Assembly: GCA_019455325.1 (NCBI GenBank)
Contig: JACFMQ010000001.1
Span: 679,864-743,863, forward strand
Length of the DNA: 64,000 nt
Reading direction: 5' to 3'
Source: Rhodocyclaceae bacterium
Lineage (GTDB): Bacteria; Pseudomonadota; Gammaproteobacteria; Burkholderiales; Rhodocyclaceae
The notes below the pieces were generated by a model. That model was not told the origin of the DNA. It saw only the letters and a list, made by a program, of their open reading frames with translations, and did not search any database. Shown piece after piece: positions 44,401 through 53,305 of this stretch. The stretch's first letter is position 1, and every line of letters starts with the position of its first letter. The translations under genes and the position numbers were made by a program.

Positions 44401-45420
44401 CAGACCCGCATCTTCGCCTCCGAGTCCGGCAAGTACGGCACCGGGGTGAACCACGCGGCCCTGGTCACCGACACCTGGAAGGGCAAGAAGGAAGGCGACC
44501 GGAAGCTGGCCGCCCTCTATCTCTCCCGCATGCAGTTCGCCTACGGGCCGGACGAGGCGGAATGGGGGCAGAAGGGCCAGACCGGGAACCTCTACGCCGA
44601 GCACCTCAAGGGCACGGAAGGGGCGGTGCTGTCCCGCACCTCCAACCTCTTCGGCATGCTCACCACCGACGATCCCTTCCAGTACCTGGGCGGTATCGCG
44701 CTGGCCGTGCGCCATCTGGATGGCAAGGCGCCGGAGCTTTACATCTCCAACCTGCGCGGCTCCGGTTCCGGCAAGGTGGAAGGCGCCGCCCAGTTCCTGT
44801 CCAAGGAGCTAGCCACCCGTAATTTTCACCCGGGCTACATCCAGGGCCTGATAGCCGAGGGTTACGCCGGGACGCTGGATGTGCTGGACTCCATGAACAA
44901 TTTCTGGGGCTGGACGGCGGTAGCCCGGGAAATCGTGCGGGACGACCAATGGCAGGAATTCGTGGACGTCTATGTCCGGGACAAGCACCGCCTGGGCCTG
45001 AAAGAGTGGTTCGAGGGCAAGAATCCCCACGCCCTGGCCCAGACCATGGAGCGCATGCTGGAAGCGGTCCGCCAGGGTTACTGGCAGGCCGATGCCAGGA
45101 CCGTGGCCGAACTGAAGGAACGCTACCGGGACCTCGCCGCGCGCTATCAGGTGAAGACCGACAACGCCACCTTCCGGTCTTTCGTGAATGCAGGCTTCGG
45201 CTTCCAGGGCGCTGCCCCGGCCAAGCCATCGCCCACCCGCCCGCAGCAGGCCGCCGATCTGGTGGAACCGGAACCGGCGCCGCCGCCCATCCAGGGCATG
45301 CAACTGGAAAAAGCCGAGCCGCCCAAGCCGGCCGCGCTGACCGGCCTCGCCGTCGTTGCGGCGCTCCTGCTCCTGGCCTTCCTGGGCGGGGCCGGGCGGG
45401 GGCTGACCCGGCGAGGATAA
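41476..45420 (+). CDS. cobN: CobN-like chelatase large subunit, apparently membrane-anchored
   Basis: 1314 aa. The CobN/ChlH family core is clear: NPEGRRQEFDALGLPVIQAM, HYGTHGTQEWLPGKERGLS, YPYIVDNIGESTQAKRRGRA, SGKYGTGVNHAA, and EKYRD-type late motifs. It differs from cytoplasmic cobalt chelatase in having an N-terminal signal-like helix (LLGAAACALLLLWGGAAHA) and a C-terminal helix (LTGLAVVAALLLLAFLGGAG) before a basic tail. That suggests placement outside the cytoplasm or at the membrane. No cobS/cobT or chlI/chlD partner is in the window. CobN relatives with this layout have been linked to haem demetallation in Bacteroides (HmuS), so chelation or dechelation is open. Confidence 0.88.
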   Translation: MPGAIRLLGAAACALLLLWGGAAHAARILFIVDGPVQPGMFVKLAEVGQPLGIQVEARFAQHLPAEVAAADLAGHDLILLQAPRPQQRVALRTRLAGALGSLQTPTLWLQKAGPEWRGLPEPLARRLLAYYVNGGRANFEGFLQTLAAHFSGKPWQGIRDPVVFPEFGLYHPDYPGQVFPETADYLKWKGVDPAGAASARPPIIAIALHQNYIAAEQTAFIDALIARIEATGALPLPFYGLMMEPDSVGRMVTVAGKPVADVIINTQIMMNPEGRRQEFDALGLPVIQAMPYRRGDEAAWRADPHGISQMDIPFYMAHAEYAGVTDIQVAAATRRSDDQVTPIDAQVAAVVDKALNLVKLQRLAPADKKVAVFFWNYPPGEKNLTASYMNVPRSLVATLAAMKQAGYTTETPGELELTLRLQRLLSPYYQPAGDRRELEALLREGLAERLPVAVYRDWLKTLQAAVREALQERWGEPEESAMVIHQDGAAWFVVPRLQLGKLSLLPQAPRGERWEDKEKALYHSTNEVPSHFYLASYLWARQQFGAHALVHYGTHGTQEWLPGKERGLSVSDYPMLAVGNIPVVYPYIVDNIGESTQAKRRGRATIISHQTPPFAPAGLYEALTRIHDRLHAWQAQGEGAVKDKIKAEFLAGVRKERIDKDLGWSVERIEKEFPAFVTQVHDHLHELARTAQPMGLHTFGRGPEEKWRLATVLMMLGQPFWESVAGPGEEADEMLVGDYTRLTESTPYRFLRKHVLEGASAADLAPDAREAVEKAKGWYRALGADNELAAFLAALAGRHIPTTYGGDPIKNPDTLPTGRNIYGFDPSRVPTQPAWEAGKEALENLLAAHRRQSGKTPRKLAFSLWSVETMRHLGLLEAQALWALGVEPVWDAGGRVTDVKLVPREKLGRPRVDVVLSATGLYRDHFPNVMKRLAKAVQLAAEADEADNPVAENTRRIARSLVAKGLSPEAAQRAGQTRIFASESGKYGTGVNHAALVTDTWKGKKEGDRKLAALYLSRMQFAYGPDEAEWGQKGQTGNLYAEHLKGTEGAVLSRTSNLFGMLTTDDPFQYLGGIALAVRHLDGKAPELYISNLRGSGSGKVEGAAQFLSKELATRNFHPGYIQGLIAEGYAGTLDVLDSMNNFWGWTAVAREIVRDDQWQEFVDVYVRDKHRLGLKEWFEGKNPHALAQTMERMLEAVRQGYWQADARTVAELKERYRDLAARYQVKTDNATFRSFVNAGFGFQGAAPAKPSPTRPQQAADLVEPEPAPPPIQGMQLEKAEPPKPAALTGLAVVAALLLLAFLGGAGRGLTRRG

Positions 45421-45423
45421 AAA

Positions 45424-45453
45424 ACGCCCCGGTCAGTTTCCCGACCGGGGCGT
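45424..45453. terminator. Bidirectional terminator between cobN and acnB
   Basis: A perfect 11-bp stem (ACGCCCCGGTC, 45424-45434, with 45443-45453), flanked by A-run and T-run, so it works for both convergent genes. Its left arm is also present at the acnB remnant near 38630. Confidence 0.9.
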
Positions 45454-45475
45454 TCCTTTTACCGCTGACCTGCGC

Positions 45476-48073
45476 TCAGGCCTCGACCGTCGCCGCCACC
45501 TCGACGAAGTCCTGAATCTGGTCGAAGTTCATGTAGCGGTAGATGTCGGCCGCCTTGGCGTTCACCACCTGGATCTGCTCCATGTACTCGGCCACCGTCG
45601 GAATCTTGCCCATCAGCGCGCACATCGCCGCCAGCTCGGCCGAACCCAGATAGACGCGGGTGTCGATGCCGAGGCGGTTCGGGAAGTTGCGCGTGGACGT
45701 CGACATCGCCGTCGAGCCCTTCCTGATCTGCGCCTGGTTGCCCATGCACAGCGAGCAGCCCGGCATCTCCATGCGCGCGCCCGACTTGCCGAGGATCGCG
45801 TAGTAGCCTTCCTCGTTCAGGATCATGGCGTCCATCTTGGTCGGCGGCGCGATCCACAGGCGCGTCGGGAGGTCCGACTTGCCGTCCAGCACCTTGCCGG
45901 CCGCGCGGAAGTGGCCGATGTTGGTCATGCACGAACCGATGAACACTTCCTCGATCTTGTCGCCGGCGACTTCCGAGAGCAGCTTCACGTCGTCCGGGTC
46001 ATTCGGGCAGGCGACGATCGGCTCCTTCACGTCGGCCAGGTCGATCTCGATCACCGCGGCGTACTGCGCGCCGGCGTCGCCCTTCAGCAGCGTGCCGTTG
46101 GCGATCCAGTCCTCCATCGACTTGATGCGGCGGCGCAGCGTGCGCGCGTCCTGGTAGCCCTCGGCGATCATCCACTTCATCAGCGTGATGTTCGAGCGCA
46201 TGTACTCGACGATCGGCTCCTTGTTCAGCGCCACGGTGCAGCCGGCGGCGGAACGCTCGGCCGAGGCGTCGGTCAGCTCGAACGCCTGTTCCACCTTGAG
46301 GTCCGGCAGACCCTCGATTTCCAGGATGCGGCCGGAGAAGACGTTCTTCTTGCCCTTCTTCTCGACGGTGAGCAGCCCTTGCTTGATCGCGTACAGCGGA
46401 ATCGCATTGACCAGGTCGCGCAGCGTGATGCCGGGCTGCATCTTGCCCTTGAAGCGGACCAGCACCGATTCCGGCATGTCCAGCGGCATGACGCCGGTGG
46501 CCGCGGCAAACGCCACGAGGCCGGAGCCGGCCGGGAACGAGATGCCGATCGGGAAGCGCGTGTGCGAGTCGCCGCCGGTGCCGACGGTGTCCGGCAGCAG
46601 CAGGCGGTTCAGCCAAGAGTGGATGACGCCGTCGCCCGGGCGCAGCGAGACGCCGCCGCGGGTCGAGATGAACGACGGCAGTTCGCGGTGCATGCGCACA
46701 TCGACCAGCTTCGGATAGGCGGCGGTATGGCAGAACGACTGCATCACCAGGTCGGCCGAGAAGCCGAGGCAGGCAAGGTCCTTCAGTTCGTCGCGGGTCA
46801 TCGGGCCGGTGGTGTCCTGCGAACCGACGGTGGTCATCTTCGGCTCGCAGTAGGTGCCGGGCAGGATGCCCTTGCCTTCCGGCAGGCCGCAGGCGCGGCC
46901 GACCATCTTCTGCGCCAGCGAGTAGCCGGTGCCCGGGTCCTGCGGCTGCTGCGGCAGGCGGAACAGCGTCGAGGCCGGCAGGCCGAGCGCCTCGCGCGCC
47001 TTGGTCGTCAGGCCGCGGCCGATGATCAGCGGGATGCGGCCGCCGGCGCGCACTTCGTCGAGGATCACCGGCGTCTTCAGTTGCGCTTCGGCGATCACGG
47101 CGCCGTTCTTGGTGGCGACGACCTTGGCCGTGGCGTGGTCGATCTTCAGCTCGATCTCGTCGCCCATGTCCATCTGGCCGCAATCGATCTCGATCGGCAG
47201 CGCGCCGGCGTCTTCCATCGTGTTGAAGAAGATCGGGGCGATCTTCGAGCCCAGGCAGACGCCGCCGAAGCGCTTGTTCGGCACGAACGGGATGTCCTCA
47301 CCGGTGAACCACAGCACCGAGTTGGTGGCGGACTTGCGCGAGGAGCCGGTGCCGACCACGTCGCCGACGTAGGCGATCAGGTTGCCCTTGGCGGCGAGCT
47401 TTTCCAGTTGCTTGACCGGGCCGCGGGTGCCCGGTTCGTCAGGCTCGATGCCCGGACGCGGGTTCTTCAGCATGGCCAGCGCGTGCAGCGGGATGTCCGG
47501 ACGCGACCAAGCGTCCGGCGCCGGGGAAAGGTCGTCGGTGTTGGTCTCGCCGGTGACCTTGAACACGGTCAGCTTCTGCGACGCCGGCACTTCCGGACGC
47601 GAGGTGAACCACTCGGCGTCGGCCCAGCTCTGCATCACGGCCTTGGCGTTGGCGTTGCCCTGCTTGGCGAGTTCGGCGACGTCGTGGAAGTAGTCGAACA
47701 CCAGCAGCGTCTTCTTCAGCCCCTCGGCGGCGACGGCGCCGACGGCCGCGTCCGCGAGCAGGTCGATCAGCGGCTTGACGTTGAAGCCGCCGAGCATCGT
47801 GCCGAGCAGTTCGGTGGCCTTCTCCTTGGCGATCAGCGCACAGCTTTCCTCGCCCTTGGCGACCTTGGACAGGAATTCGGCCTTGACCTTGGCGGCGTCG
47901 TCCACGCCGGCCGGCACGCGGTAGGTGATCAGTTCGACCAGGAAGGCTTCCTCGCCCTGCGGCGGGTTCTTCAGCAGGCCGACGAGGTCGACGGTCTGCT
48001 GCTTGGAGAGGGGCAGCGGCGGGATACCGAGGGCAGCACGTTCAGCGACGTGGGCGCGATAGGCTTCAAGCAC
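45476..48073 (-). CDS. acnB: Aconitate hydratase B
   Basis: 865 aa from a GTG preceded by AAGGAAG, giving [22 protein letters not shown] and the exact length of E. coli AcnB. The N-terminal HEAT-like domain is followed by the aconitase core. Cluster ligands are Cys715 (SCMTNIGHF), Cys773 and Cys776 (CSLCMGNQ). It interconverts citrate and isocitrate in the TCA cycle and can bind mRNA when its cluster is lost. It is convergent with cobN across a shared terminator. Confidence 0.98.
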   Translation of the reverse strand: MLEAYRAHVAERAALGIPPLPLSKQQTVDLVGLLKNPPQGEEAFLVELITYRVPAGVDDAAKVKAEFLSKVAKGEESCALIAKEKATELLGTMLGGFNVKPLIDLLADAAVGAVAAEGLKKTLLVFDYFHDVAELAKQGNANAKAVMQSWADAEWFTSRPEVPASQKLTVFKVTGETNTDDLSPAPDAWSRPDIPLHALAMLKNPRPGIEPDEPGTRGPVKQLEKLAAKGNLIAYVGDVVGTGSSRKSATNSVLWFTGEDIPFVPNKRFGGVCLGSKIAPIFFNTMEDAGALPIEIDCGQMDMGDEIELKIDHATAKVVATKNGAVIAEAQLKTPVILDEVRAGGRIPLIIGRGLTTKAREALGLPASTLFRLPQQPQDPGTGYSLAQKMVGRACGLPEGKGILPGTYCEPKMTTVGSQDTTGPMTRDELKDLACLGFSADLVMQSFCHTAAYPKLVDVRMHRELPSFISTRGGVSLRPGDGVIHSWLNRLLLPDTVGTGGDSHTRFPIGISFPAGSGLVAFAAATGVMPLDMPESVLVRFKGKMQPGITLRDLVNAIPLYAIKQGLLTVEKKGKKNVFSGRILEIEGLPDLKVEQAFELTDASAERSAAGCTVALNKEPIVEYMRSNITLMKWMIAEGYQDARTLRRRIKSMEDWIANGTLLKGDAGAQYAAVIEIDLADVKEPIVACPNDPDDVKLLSEVAGDKIEEVFIGSCMTNIGHFRAAGKVLDGKSDLPTRLWIAPPTKMDAMILNEEGYYAILGKSGARMEMPGCSLCMGNQAQIRKGSTAMSTSTRNFPNRLGIDTRVYLGSAELAAMCALMGKIPTVAEYMEQIQVVNAKAADIYRYMNFDQIQDFVEVAATVEA

Positions 48074-48179
48074 GGCGACTTCCTTTCGATAACGGGTGGC
48101 TCGAAAAATCGTAATTTTACGACAAGGCGCAAAACCCTCGGACACCGGCTCGTGGCACAGGTTCGGGGGAATTTCTGGC

Positions 48180-48215
48180 AAGTCTTATATATGTTATATT
48201 TTATCACATAAACGA
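48180..48215 (-). promoter_or_regulatory. AT-rich acnB promoter region
   Basis: The 330-base gap between acnB and the PagL-like gene holds a sharply AT-rich stretch 110-140 bases before acnB, with TTGTCG and TATAAC/ATATAAG blocks on the minus strand. This is a likely promoter; exact boxes are uncertain. A GC-rich hairpin at 48325-48345 may end the PagL-like transcript. Nothing else is seen in the gap. Confidence 0.4.
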
Positions 48216-48403
48216 CAAATCGGAAGCGAGCCCGGAACGCACCGGCGCCTCTCGCCCGACGGGGCGATATCGCTTTTCAATCAATCCGTTGGGTCGTGAC
48301 GGCGCCAAGGCAGACAAGGGCGGACGGCCCGGTGCGCCCGGGCCGCATCGCCTCTTCAGGAAAATCCGGCGGCGGCCGCCCCGAAGGACGCCCGTCCGCA
48401 CGC

Positions 48404-48946
48404 TCAGTAGTTGTAGCGCAACAGCACCTGGTGGAAGTTGATCCCGTCGTTCGGGCTGGCAGTGCCGGCGTTGGAGATATGCTGGAAACGGTAGCCGAGG
48501 TCGTACTGGCCGTTGTCGCCGAACAGCACGCCAAAGCCGACGTGCGTGCCGAAATTGAAATGGCTGCCGAACTCGCGGTCGCGGTTGATCCGCTTGGCGG
48601 AGGCCAGGTGCACGCCGATGCCCGCCTCGGCGTACAGCCCCGATTTCCGGCCGGCCGGCAGCAGCCGGAACACCGGCGTGACCGCCGCTTCGGCGAGCGT
48701 CTTCGCGCCGTTGCCCTTGCCTTCCCAGCGGCCGAGCGAGGCTTCCCAGTAGCCGGTCAGGAGCCAGTCGCCGCCCACCGGCCATTTCCTGTCCCAGTTC
48801 CATTTCGCATCGACGCGCAGCAGATCGGTCGAATCGTCGCCGTGACCGGCCTGGATGCCGAAGCCATCGACCGCATGGGCCACCGAAAGGCCCGACGACA
48901 GCACGCAGGCAAGCGAGAGAGACGCCAGTTTTTTCATGGTATTCAT
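48404..48946 (-). CDS. pagL: PagL-like lipid A 3-O-deacylase
   Basis: 180 aa, with GAGGGA before ATG. A signal peptide (LASLSLACVLSSGLSVAHA) precedes a small beta-barrel ending LLRYNY. The catalytic site appears as FQHISNAG, His156 and Ser158, with an acidic residue downstream at SPNDGINF in place of the usual Glu environment. It would remove the 3-position acyl chain from lipid A in the outer membrane. Assignment is good; the third catalytic residue is less clear. Confidence 0.85.
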   Translation of the reverse strand: MNTMKKLASLSLACVLSSGLSVAHAVDGFGIQAGHGDDSTDLLRVDAKWNWDRKWPVGGDWLLTGYWEASLGRWEGKGNGAKTLAEAAVTPVFRLLPAGRKSGLYAEAGIGVHLASAKRINRDREFGSHFNFGTHVGFGVLFGDNGQYDLGYRFQHISNAGTASPNDGINFHQVLLRYNY

Positions 48947-49160
48947 TTTTTTCCCTCGTTCAGTCAATGACTCCGGCCGGTCGGCGCTGCACGAAGCGAG
49001 CGCCGGCCCCGGGCTCCGAAGGCGCGCCGGACGCTGCCGAGCGCCCCCTCGGCACGCCATTCACGCAGGCATTTGACCAGAACCGGGCACGGCGCTCAAT
49101 CCCCCTGGAAGCCATGCAGGGCAGCGGATAGACGGGGTTTCAAAGAAAGGTCCGCGACGC

Positions 49161-49562
49161 TCACGCAGCGCCGACCGGCGGCAGCCCATGCCGCTTCCGG
49201 GCGCGGGCGCAGGCGTCGTGGTGGACGTCGAACTCGCGGCACGGCGACGGCCGCGCATCGTAGATGGCGCAGGCGACGGCGCCGCCAACTTCGCCGGAGA
49301 GCGCCGCGCAGCGCGGCGGCGCGGCGTCGGTGCCGCGCATGCGCACCAGCCGCGCGGCGACCGGCACGGTCAATTCCCGCGGCACGCCGCCCGCCCAGGC
49401 GAAGGTGCCGCCGGCCAGCTCGGCCGGATGGAAGTCGACGCGGAACGCGGCGCAGCAGGCGCCGCAGGCGGTGCACGGGTTCGGCGCGCTTGCCGGACCA
49501 CCCTCCGGTCGCTGCGCGACCACCTGAGCGTCCCCTTCTGACGGCCGGGCGGGGGCACTCAC
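49161..49562 (-). CDS. YkgJ family Cys-cluster protein
   Basis: 133 aa from GTG overlapping the trmB stop (GTGA). Cysteines occur as CTACGACC near the start, then RCAAL, VACAIYDARPSPCREF, the YkgJ/UPF0153 pattern thought to bind zinc or an Fe-S cluster. Function unknown. Probably cotranscribed with trmB. Confidence 0.85.
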   Translation of the reverse strand: MSAPARPSEGDAQVVAQRPEGGPASAPNPCTACGACCAAFRVDFHPAELAGGTFAWAGGVPRELTVPVAARLVRMRGTDAAPPRCAALSGEVGGAVACAIYDARPSPCREFDVHHDACARARKRHGLPPVGAA

Positions 49563-50233
49563 CCACCCTCCCGCAGATCGACGACGCAGCGATAGAGCGA
49601 CAGCCCCGAATCGCGGTACTTGCGCTCGAACGGCGATACTGGCTCACCCAGCGGCTCACCCGGCGCGAACGCCTCCCAGCCGATCTCGCGCCCGAGCAGC
49701 AGGCCGAGCGCGAAGGCGAACTCCTCGACGTAGATGCGCCAGTTGCTGCGGCATTCGATCACCCCGCCGAGCCGCGGCAGGACGGGAAACACCGCGTGCC
49801 CATGCCAGCGCCGCGAGAGGTGGCCGATCTTCGGCCACGGGTTCGGATAGAAGAGGCAGTGCCGCGCCAGCTTCACGCCGCGCTCGGCGAGCAGCCGCCA
49901 GAAATCGACGAGATCGGCGCGCACCAGGCAAAGATTCGCCGGCAGTTCGCCCTTGGCGGTCGCCAGGCGCGCCAGCGACTGGTCCACGCCGATCACGAAG
50001 GCGTCGGGGTTCTGCCGCGCGAGCAGCACGCTGCTGGCGCCCGTACCGCAGGCGGCGTCGAGGATCAGCGGTTTCTCGCCGCCCCACGCGACCATCGCCG
50101 CCTCGAAGGCGGCGCGGTTGTAGTCGAGGATCGGCTTGCGGAACGGTTCGCGCCGGTGCCGCTCGACAAGTTCGGCGAGGCGCTCGTGGATGCCGGTCTG
50201 CGCGCTCTCCGGCACGCGGGAGTTGGCGTACAT
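49559..50233 (-). CDS. trmB: tRNA (guanine-N7-)-methyltransferase-like
   Basis: 224 aa. The SAM site is ILDAACGTGASSVLLA, and FYPNPWPKIGHLSRRWHG matches the TrmB YPDPWPKxRHxKRR motif with one Asp-to-Asn change. Would methylate G46 of tRNA. It lies 5 bases downstream of dusC, another tRNA-modifying enzyme. Confidence 0.85.
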   Translation of the reverse strand: MYANSRVPESAQTGIHERLAELVERHRREPFRKPILDYNRAAFEAAMVAWGGEKPLILDAACGTGASSVLLARQNPDAFVIGVDQSLARLATAKGELPANLCLVRADLVDFWRLLAERGVKLARHCLFYPNPWPKIGHLSRRWHGHAVFPVLPRLGGVIECRSNWRIYVEEFAFALGLLLGREIGWEAFAPGEPLGEPVSPFERKYRDSGLSLYRCVVDLREGG

Positions 50234-50238
50234 GGGGC

Positions 50239-51207
50239 CTAGGCCGCCGCGCGCAGCGCCGGCGCCTGCGCGTCCAGCAGCGCCGTGATCTCCGCCGGCT
50301 GCCGCAGCGGCCGCACCGCCGCGTGCAGCGCCTCGGCCTCGCGCCAGGTGCGGCGCAGGTAGCCGAGCCAGAGCTTCAGGCGCCCCGGCGCGTGGCGCGG
50401 CTCGACCTTGGCCTGCACGCCGCGCCAGAAGGCTGCGATGTGCGGCAGCAGCGCAGCCCATTCGTCGGCCGTCGGCGCCGGCGCCGCCGTGCCGCGAATG
50501 CGCCGCGCCAGCCAGGGGTCGGACACCGCGCCGCGGCCCAGCATCACGTCCTCGCAGCCGCTCGTCGCGCGGCAGCGCCGCCAGTCCTCGACCGTCCACA
50601 CCTCGCCGTTGGCGACGACCGGCACCTTCACCGCCTCGCGGATCGAGGCGATCCATTCCCAATGCGCCGGCGGCCTGTAGCCCTGCGCCTTCGTTCGCGC
50701 ATGCACCGTCAGCGCCTGCGCGCCGCCCTCGGCGAGCGCCTGCGCGCAGTCGACGGCCAGGGAGGCGTCGGCGATGCCGAGGCGCATCTTGGCGGTCACG
50801 GGGATTGCCGCCGGCACCGCCGCGCGCACCGCGGCGACGATGGCGTTCAGCAGTTCCGGCTCGCCGAGCAGCGCGGCGCCGCCGCGGTGGCGGTTCACCG
50901 TCGGCGCCGGACAGCCGAAGTTGAGGTCGATGCCTGGCGGCGCGAGCAGCGCCAGCCGCGCCGCGTTCGCCGCCAGGCATTCCGGGTCGCTGCCGAGCAA
51001 CTGCACGGCGACCGGCGTGCCCGCCGCGGTCCTGCCGCCGTTCGCCAGCTCGGGCGAAATGCGCACGAAGGCGCGCGCCGGCAGCAGCGTGCCGGAGACG
51101 CGGACGAACTCGGTCACCGCCCGGTCGTAGCCGCCGACGCGCGTCAGCACGTCGCGCAGCACGTCGTCGGCAAGGCCTTCCATCGGCGCGAGCAGGAGTC
51201 GGGACAT
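50239..51207 (-). CDS. dusC: tRNA-dihydrouridine synthase (DusC type)
   Basis: 322 aa FMN TIM barrel. [22 protein letters not shown] at the start and the catalytic loop [19 protein letters not shown] (Cys99) are the Dus signature. [18 protein letters not shown] and VANGEVW follow. The PMEG start and length fit DusC, which acts at U16. Divergent from the FAD oxidoreductase. Confidence 0.92.
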   Translation of the reverse strand: MSRLLLAPMEGLADDVLRDVLTRVGGYDRAVTEFVRVSGTLLPARAFVRISPELANGGRTAAGTPVAVQLLGSDPECLAANAARLALLAPPGIDLNFGCPAPTVNRHRGGAALLGEPELLNAIVAAVRAAVPAAIPVTAKMRLGIADASLAVDCAQALAEGGAQALTVHARTKAQGYRPPAHWEWIASIREAVKVPVVANGEVWTVEDWRRCRATSGCEDVMLGRGAVSDPWLARRIRGTAAPAPTADEWAALLPHIAAFWRGVQAKVEPRHAPGRLKLWLGYLRRTWREAEALHAAVRPLRQPAEITALLDAQAPALRAAA

Positions 51208-51260
51208 CGGAGGAACGGGAAACGGCGGGGAGAAGGCGGGTATTCTACAATGCCGCCCTT

Positions 51261-52382
51261 ATGGAACGAATCGAAGCAGCCATCATCGGCGCCGGCGTCG
51301 TCGGCCTCGCCTGCGCGCGCGCGCTCGCCGCGCGCGGCGTCGACACCGTGATCCTCGAACGACACGGCGCCTTCGGCACCGAGACCAGCGCCCGCAACAG
51401 CGAGGTCATCCACGCCGGCATCTACTACCCGACCGGCTCGCACAAGGCCCGTCTCTGCGTCGCCGGCCGCGACGCGCTCTACGCCTACTGCGCCGAGCGC
51501 GGCATCGCGCACCGCCGCTGCGGCAAGCTGATCGTCGCCACCGACGCAAGCCAGTTGCCGAAACTCGAAGCGCTCCACCGGCAGGGGCTGGAGAACGGCG
51601 TCGCCGACCTGCGCCTGATCGGCGCCGACGAGGCCAAGGCCATGGAGCCGAACCTCGCCTGCATCGCCGCCGTGCATTCGCCGTCGACGGGCATCTTCGA
51701 CAGCCACGCCTGCATGCTGGCGCTCCTCGGCGACGCCGAGCGCGACGGCGCCGCGCTGGCGCTGAAGAGCCCGGTCGCCGGCGGCCGCGTCGACGCGGAC
51801 GGCATCGTCCTCGACGTCGGCGCCGACGGCGAGCGCTTCCAGATCAAGGCGCGCCGGGTCATCAACGCCGCCGGCCTCTACGCCACGCAGGTCGCGCGCG
51901 GCATCGACGGCTATCCGCCGGCGCACTGCCCGACGCCGCACTACGCCAAGGGCAACTATTACGTGCTCGCGGGCGCGCCGCCGTTCTCGCGGCTGATCTA
52001 TCCGCTGCCCGAGGCCGGCGGCGCCGGCCTGCATTTCACGCTGGACCTCGCCGGCCAGGCGCGCTTCGGCCCGGACGTCGAGTGGCTGCCCGACGACTGG
52101 ATCGCCCACCCGGAATACGGCGTGGACGGCGCGCGCACCGACGGCTTCTACGCGAAGATCCGCAGCTACTGGCCGGGCCTCGCCGACGGCGCGCTGGCGC
52201 CGGCCTACTGCGGCGTGCGCCCGAAAATCCACGGCCCGGAACAGGCCGCCGCCGACTTCGTCATCCAGGGGCCGGCCGTGCACGGCGTTCCCGGGCTGGT
52301 CCACCTCTTCGGCATCGAGTCGCCGGGCCTCACGTCCGCGCTCGCCATCGCCGACGCGGCCGTCGCCGAGCTCTGCGCGTGA
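51261..52382 (+). CDS. FAD-dependent oxidoreductase (L-2-hydroxyglutarate oxidase-like)
   Basis: 373 aa. The dinucleotide fold is [18 protein letters not shown], with [26 protein letters not shown], a hallmark of the L2HGDH/LhgO group, and a C-terminal [30 protein letters not shown]. Likely oxidises a 2-hydroxyacid or amino acid. The stop overlaps the PIN gene start. Confidence 0.88.
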   Translation: MERIEAAIIGAGVVGLACARALAARGVDTVILERHGAFGTETSARNSEVIHAGIYYPTGSHKARLCVAGRDALYAYCAERGIAHRRCGKLIVATDASQLPKLEALHRQGLENGVADLRLIGADEAKAMEPNLACIAAVHSPSTGIFDSHACMLALLGDAERDGAALALKSPVAGGRVDADGIVLDVGADGERFQIKARRVINAAGLYATQVARGIDGYPPAHCPTPHYAKGNYYVLAGAPPFSRLIYPLPEAGGAGLHFTLDLAGQARFGPDVEWLPDDWIAHPEYGVDGARTDGFYAKIRSYWPGLADGALAPAYCGVRPKIHGPEQAAADFVIQGPAVHGVPGLVHLFGIESPGLTSALAIADAAVAELCA

Positions 52383-52819
52383 AGCTCGTCCTCGACACCA
52401 ACGTCGTGCTCGACCTGCTCTTCTGGCGCGACCCGCGCTGCGCCGCGCTGGCCGCGGCGCTGGCCGAGGGCCGCGCGCGCTGCTTCACCGACGACGCCTG
52501 CCTCGCCGAACTCGAACGCGTGCTCGCCTACCCGAAGTTCGCGCTCGACGCGGCGGCGCAGCAGGCGCTCTACGCGCGCTACGCCGGGCTTGCCGAGCGC
52601 GTCGACGACGCGCCGGCCGACGCCGACCTGCCCCGCTGCCGCGACGCCGACGACCAGAAGTTCATGGCACTCGCCGCGCGCTGCGGCGCCGATCTGCTGC
52701 TCTCACGCGACCGCGAGCTGCTGCGCCTGGCGCACAGCCGCCGCCGGCCGCCGCCGTTCGCCATCCTCGCGCCCGAGCGGGCGGCCGCACTGCAACCTTC
52801 CCCGGAGCCCGCCCGATGA
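52379..52819 (+). CDS. PIN-domain protein (putative toxin)
   Basis: 146 aa from GTG overlapping the previous stop. Starts [16 protein letters not shown], with acidic residues of the PIN nuclease site, then [17 protein letters not shown] and [27 protein letters not shown]. This is the 'PIN family toxin component' type. No antitoxin is adjacent, and overlap with an enzyme gene on each side suggests a domesticated role. Confidence 0.85.
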   Translation: MKLVLDTNVVLDLLFWRDPRCAALAAALAEGRARCFTDDACLAELERVLAYPKFALDAAAQQALYARYAGLAERVDDAPADADLPRCRDADDQKFMALAARCGADLLLSRDRELLRLAHSRRRPPPFAILAPERAAALQPSPEPAR

Positions 52820-53262
52820 TCCGCAAAGCCGCCGCCCTCGCCTGCCTGCTCGCCGCCGGCGCCGCCGTCGCATCCGAGGTCGAGATCGTTGCCGCCGAGT
52901 TCGGCCTGTTCGAGGCCGGCCGGGGCGACGAGACCGTCTTCCAGCCGGCGACCGTCGTGCCGCACGCCGTCGGCCAGCGCTACGGCTGGATCATCGTGGT
53001 GCGCACGCAGAAGCGCAGCCTGGCCGTGCGCGAGGAATACGTGCTGCCCGGCAAGGCCGACGCGGTGCCGGACGAGCCGGTGGCGAAGAACCTGCACGTC
53101 CCCGACCTGCGCCGCAGCCAGGTCAGCCAGCGGCAACTGGTGCCGGTCGACGGGCAGATCGTCGGCGAGTGGTCGGTCGGCCCGGACGAGCCGGCCGGGC
53201 GGCGGCGGCTGCGGGTGACGGTGGAAGGCGAGGTCGCCAGCTTCGACTTCGAGGTCAGGTAG
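52816..53262 (+). CDS. Secreted hypothetical protein
   Basis: 148 aa with a signal peptide (AAALACLLAAGAAVASE) and a mostly beta-strand mature part ending EVASFDFEVR. ATGA overlap with the PIN gene. No family recognised. Confidence 0.7.
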   Translation: MIRKAAALACLLAAGAAVASEVEIVAAEFGLFEAGRGDETVFQPATVVPHAVGQRYGWIIVVRTQKRSLAVREEYVLPGKADAVPDEPVAKNLHVPDLRRSQVSQRQLVPVDGQIVGEWSVGPDEPAGRRRLRVTVEGEVASFDFEVR

Positions 53263-53305
53263 CCCCGCCGGAGCGGGATGCCCCGCGTTTCCGGAAAGAC
53301 GACAC

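Noticed and set aside
42031-44715. A 894-codon open frame opposite cobN
   Set aside because: Shadow of the GC-rich cobN codons; the + strand protein has clear CobN motifs and this has none.
45911-48211. 766-codon frame opposite acnB
   Set aside because: Antisense shadow; AcnB is full length and complete on the other strand.
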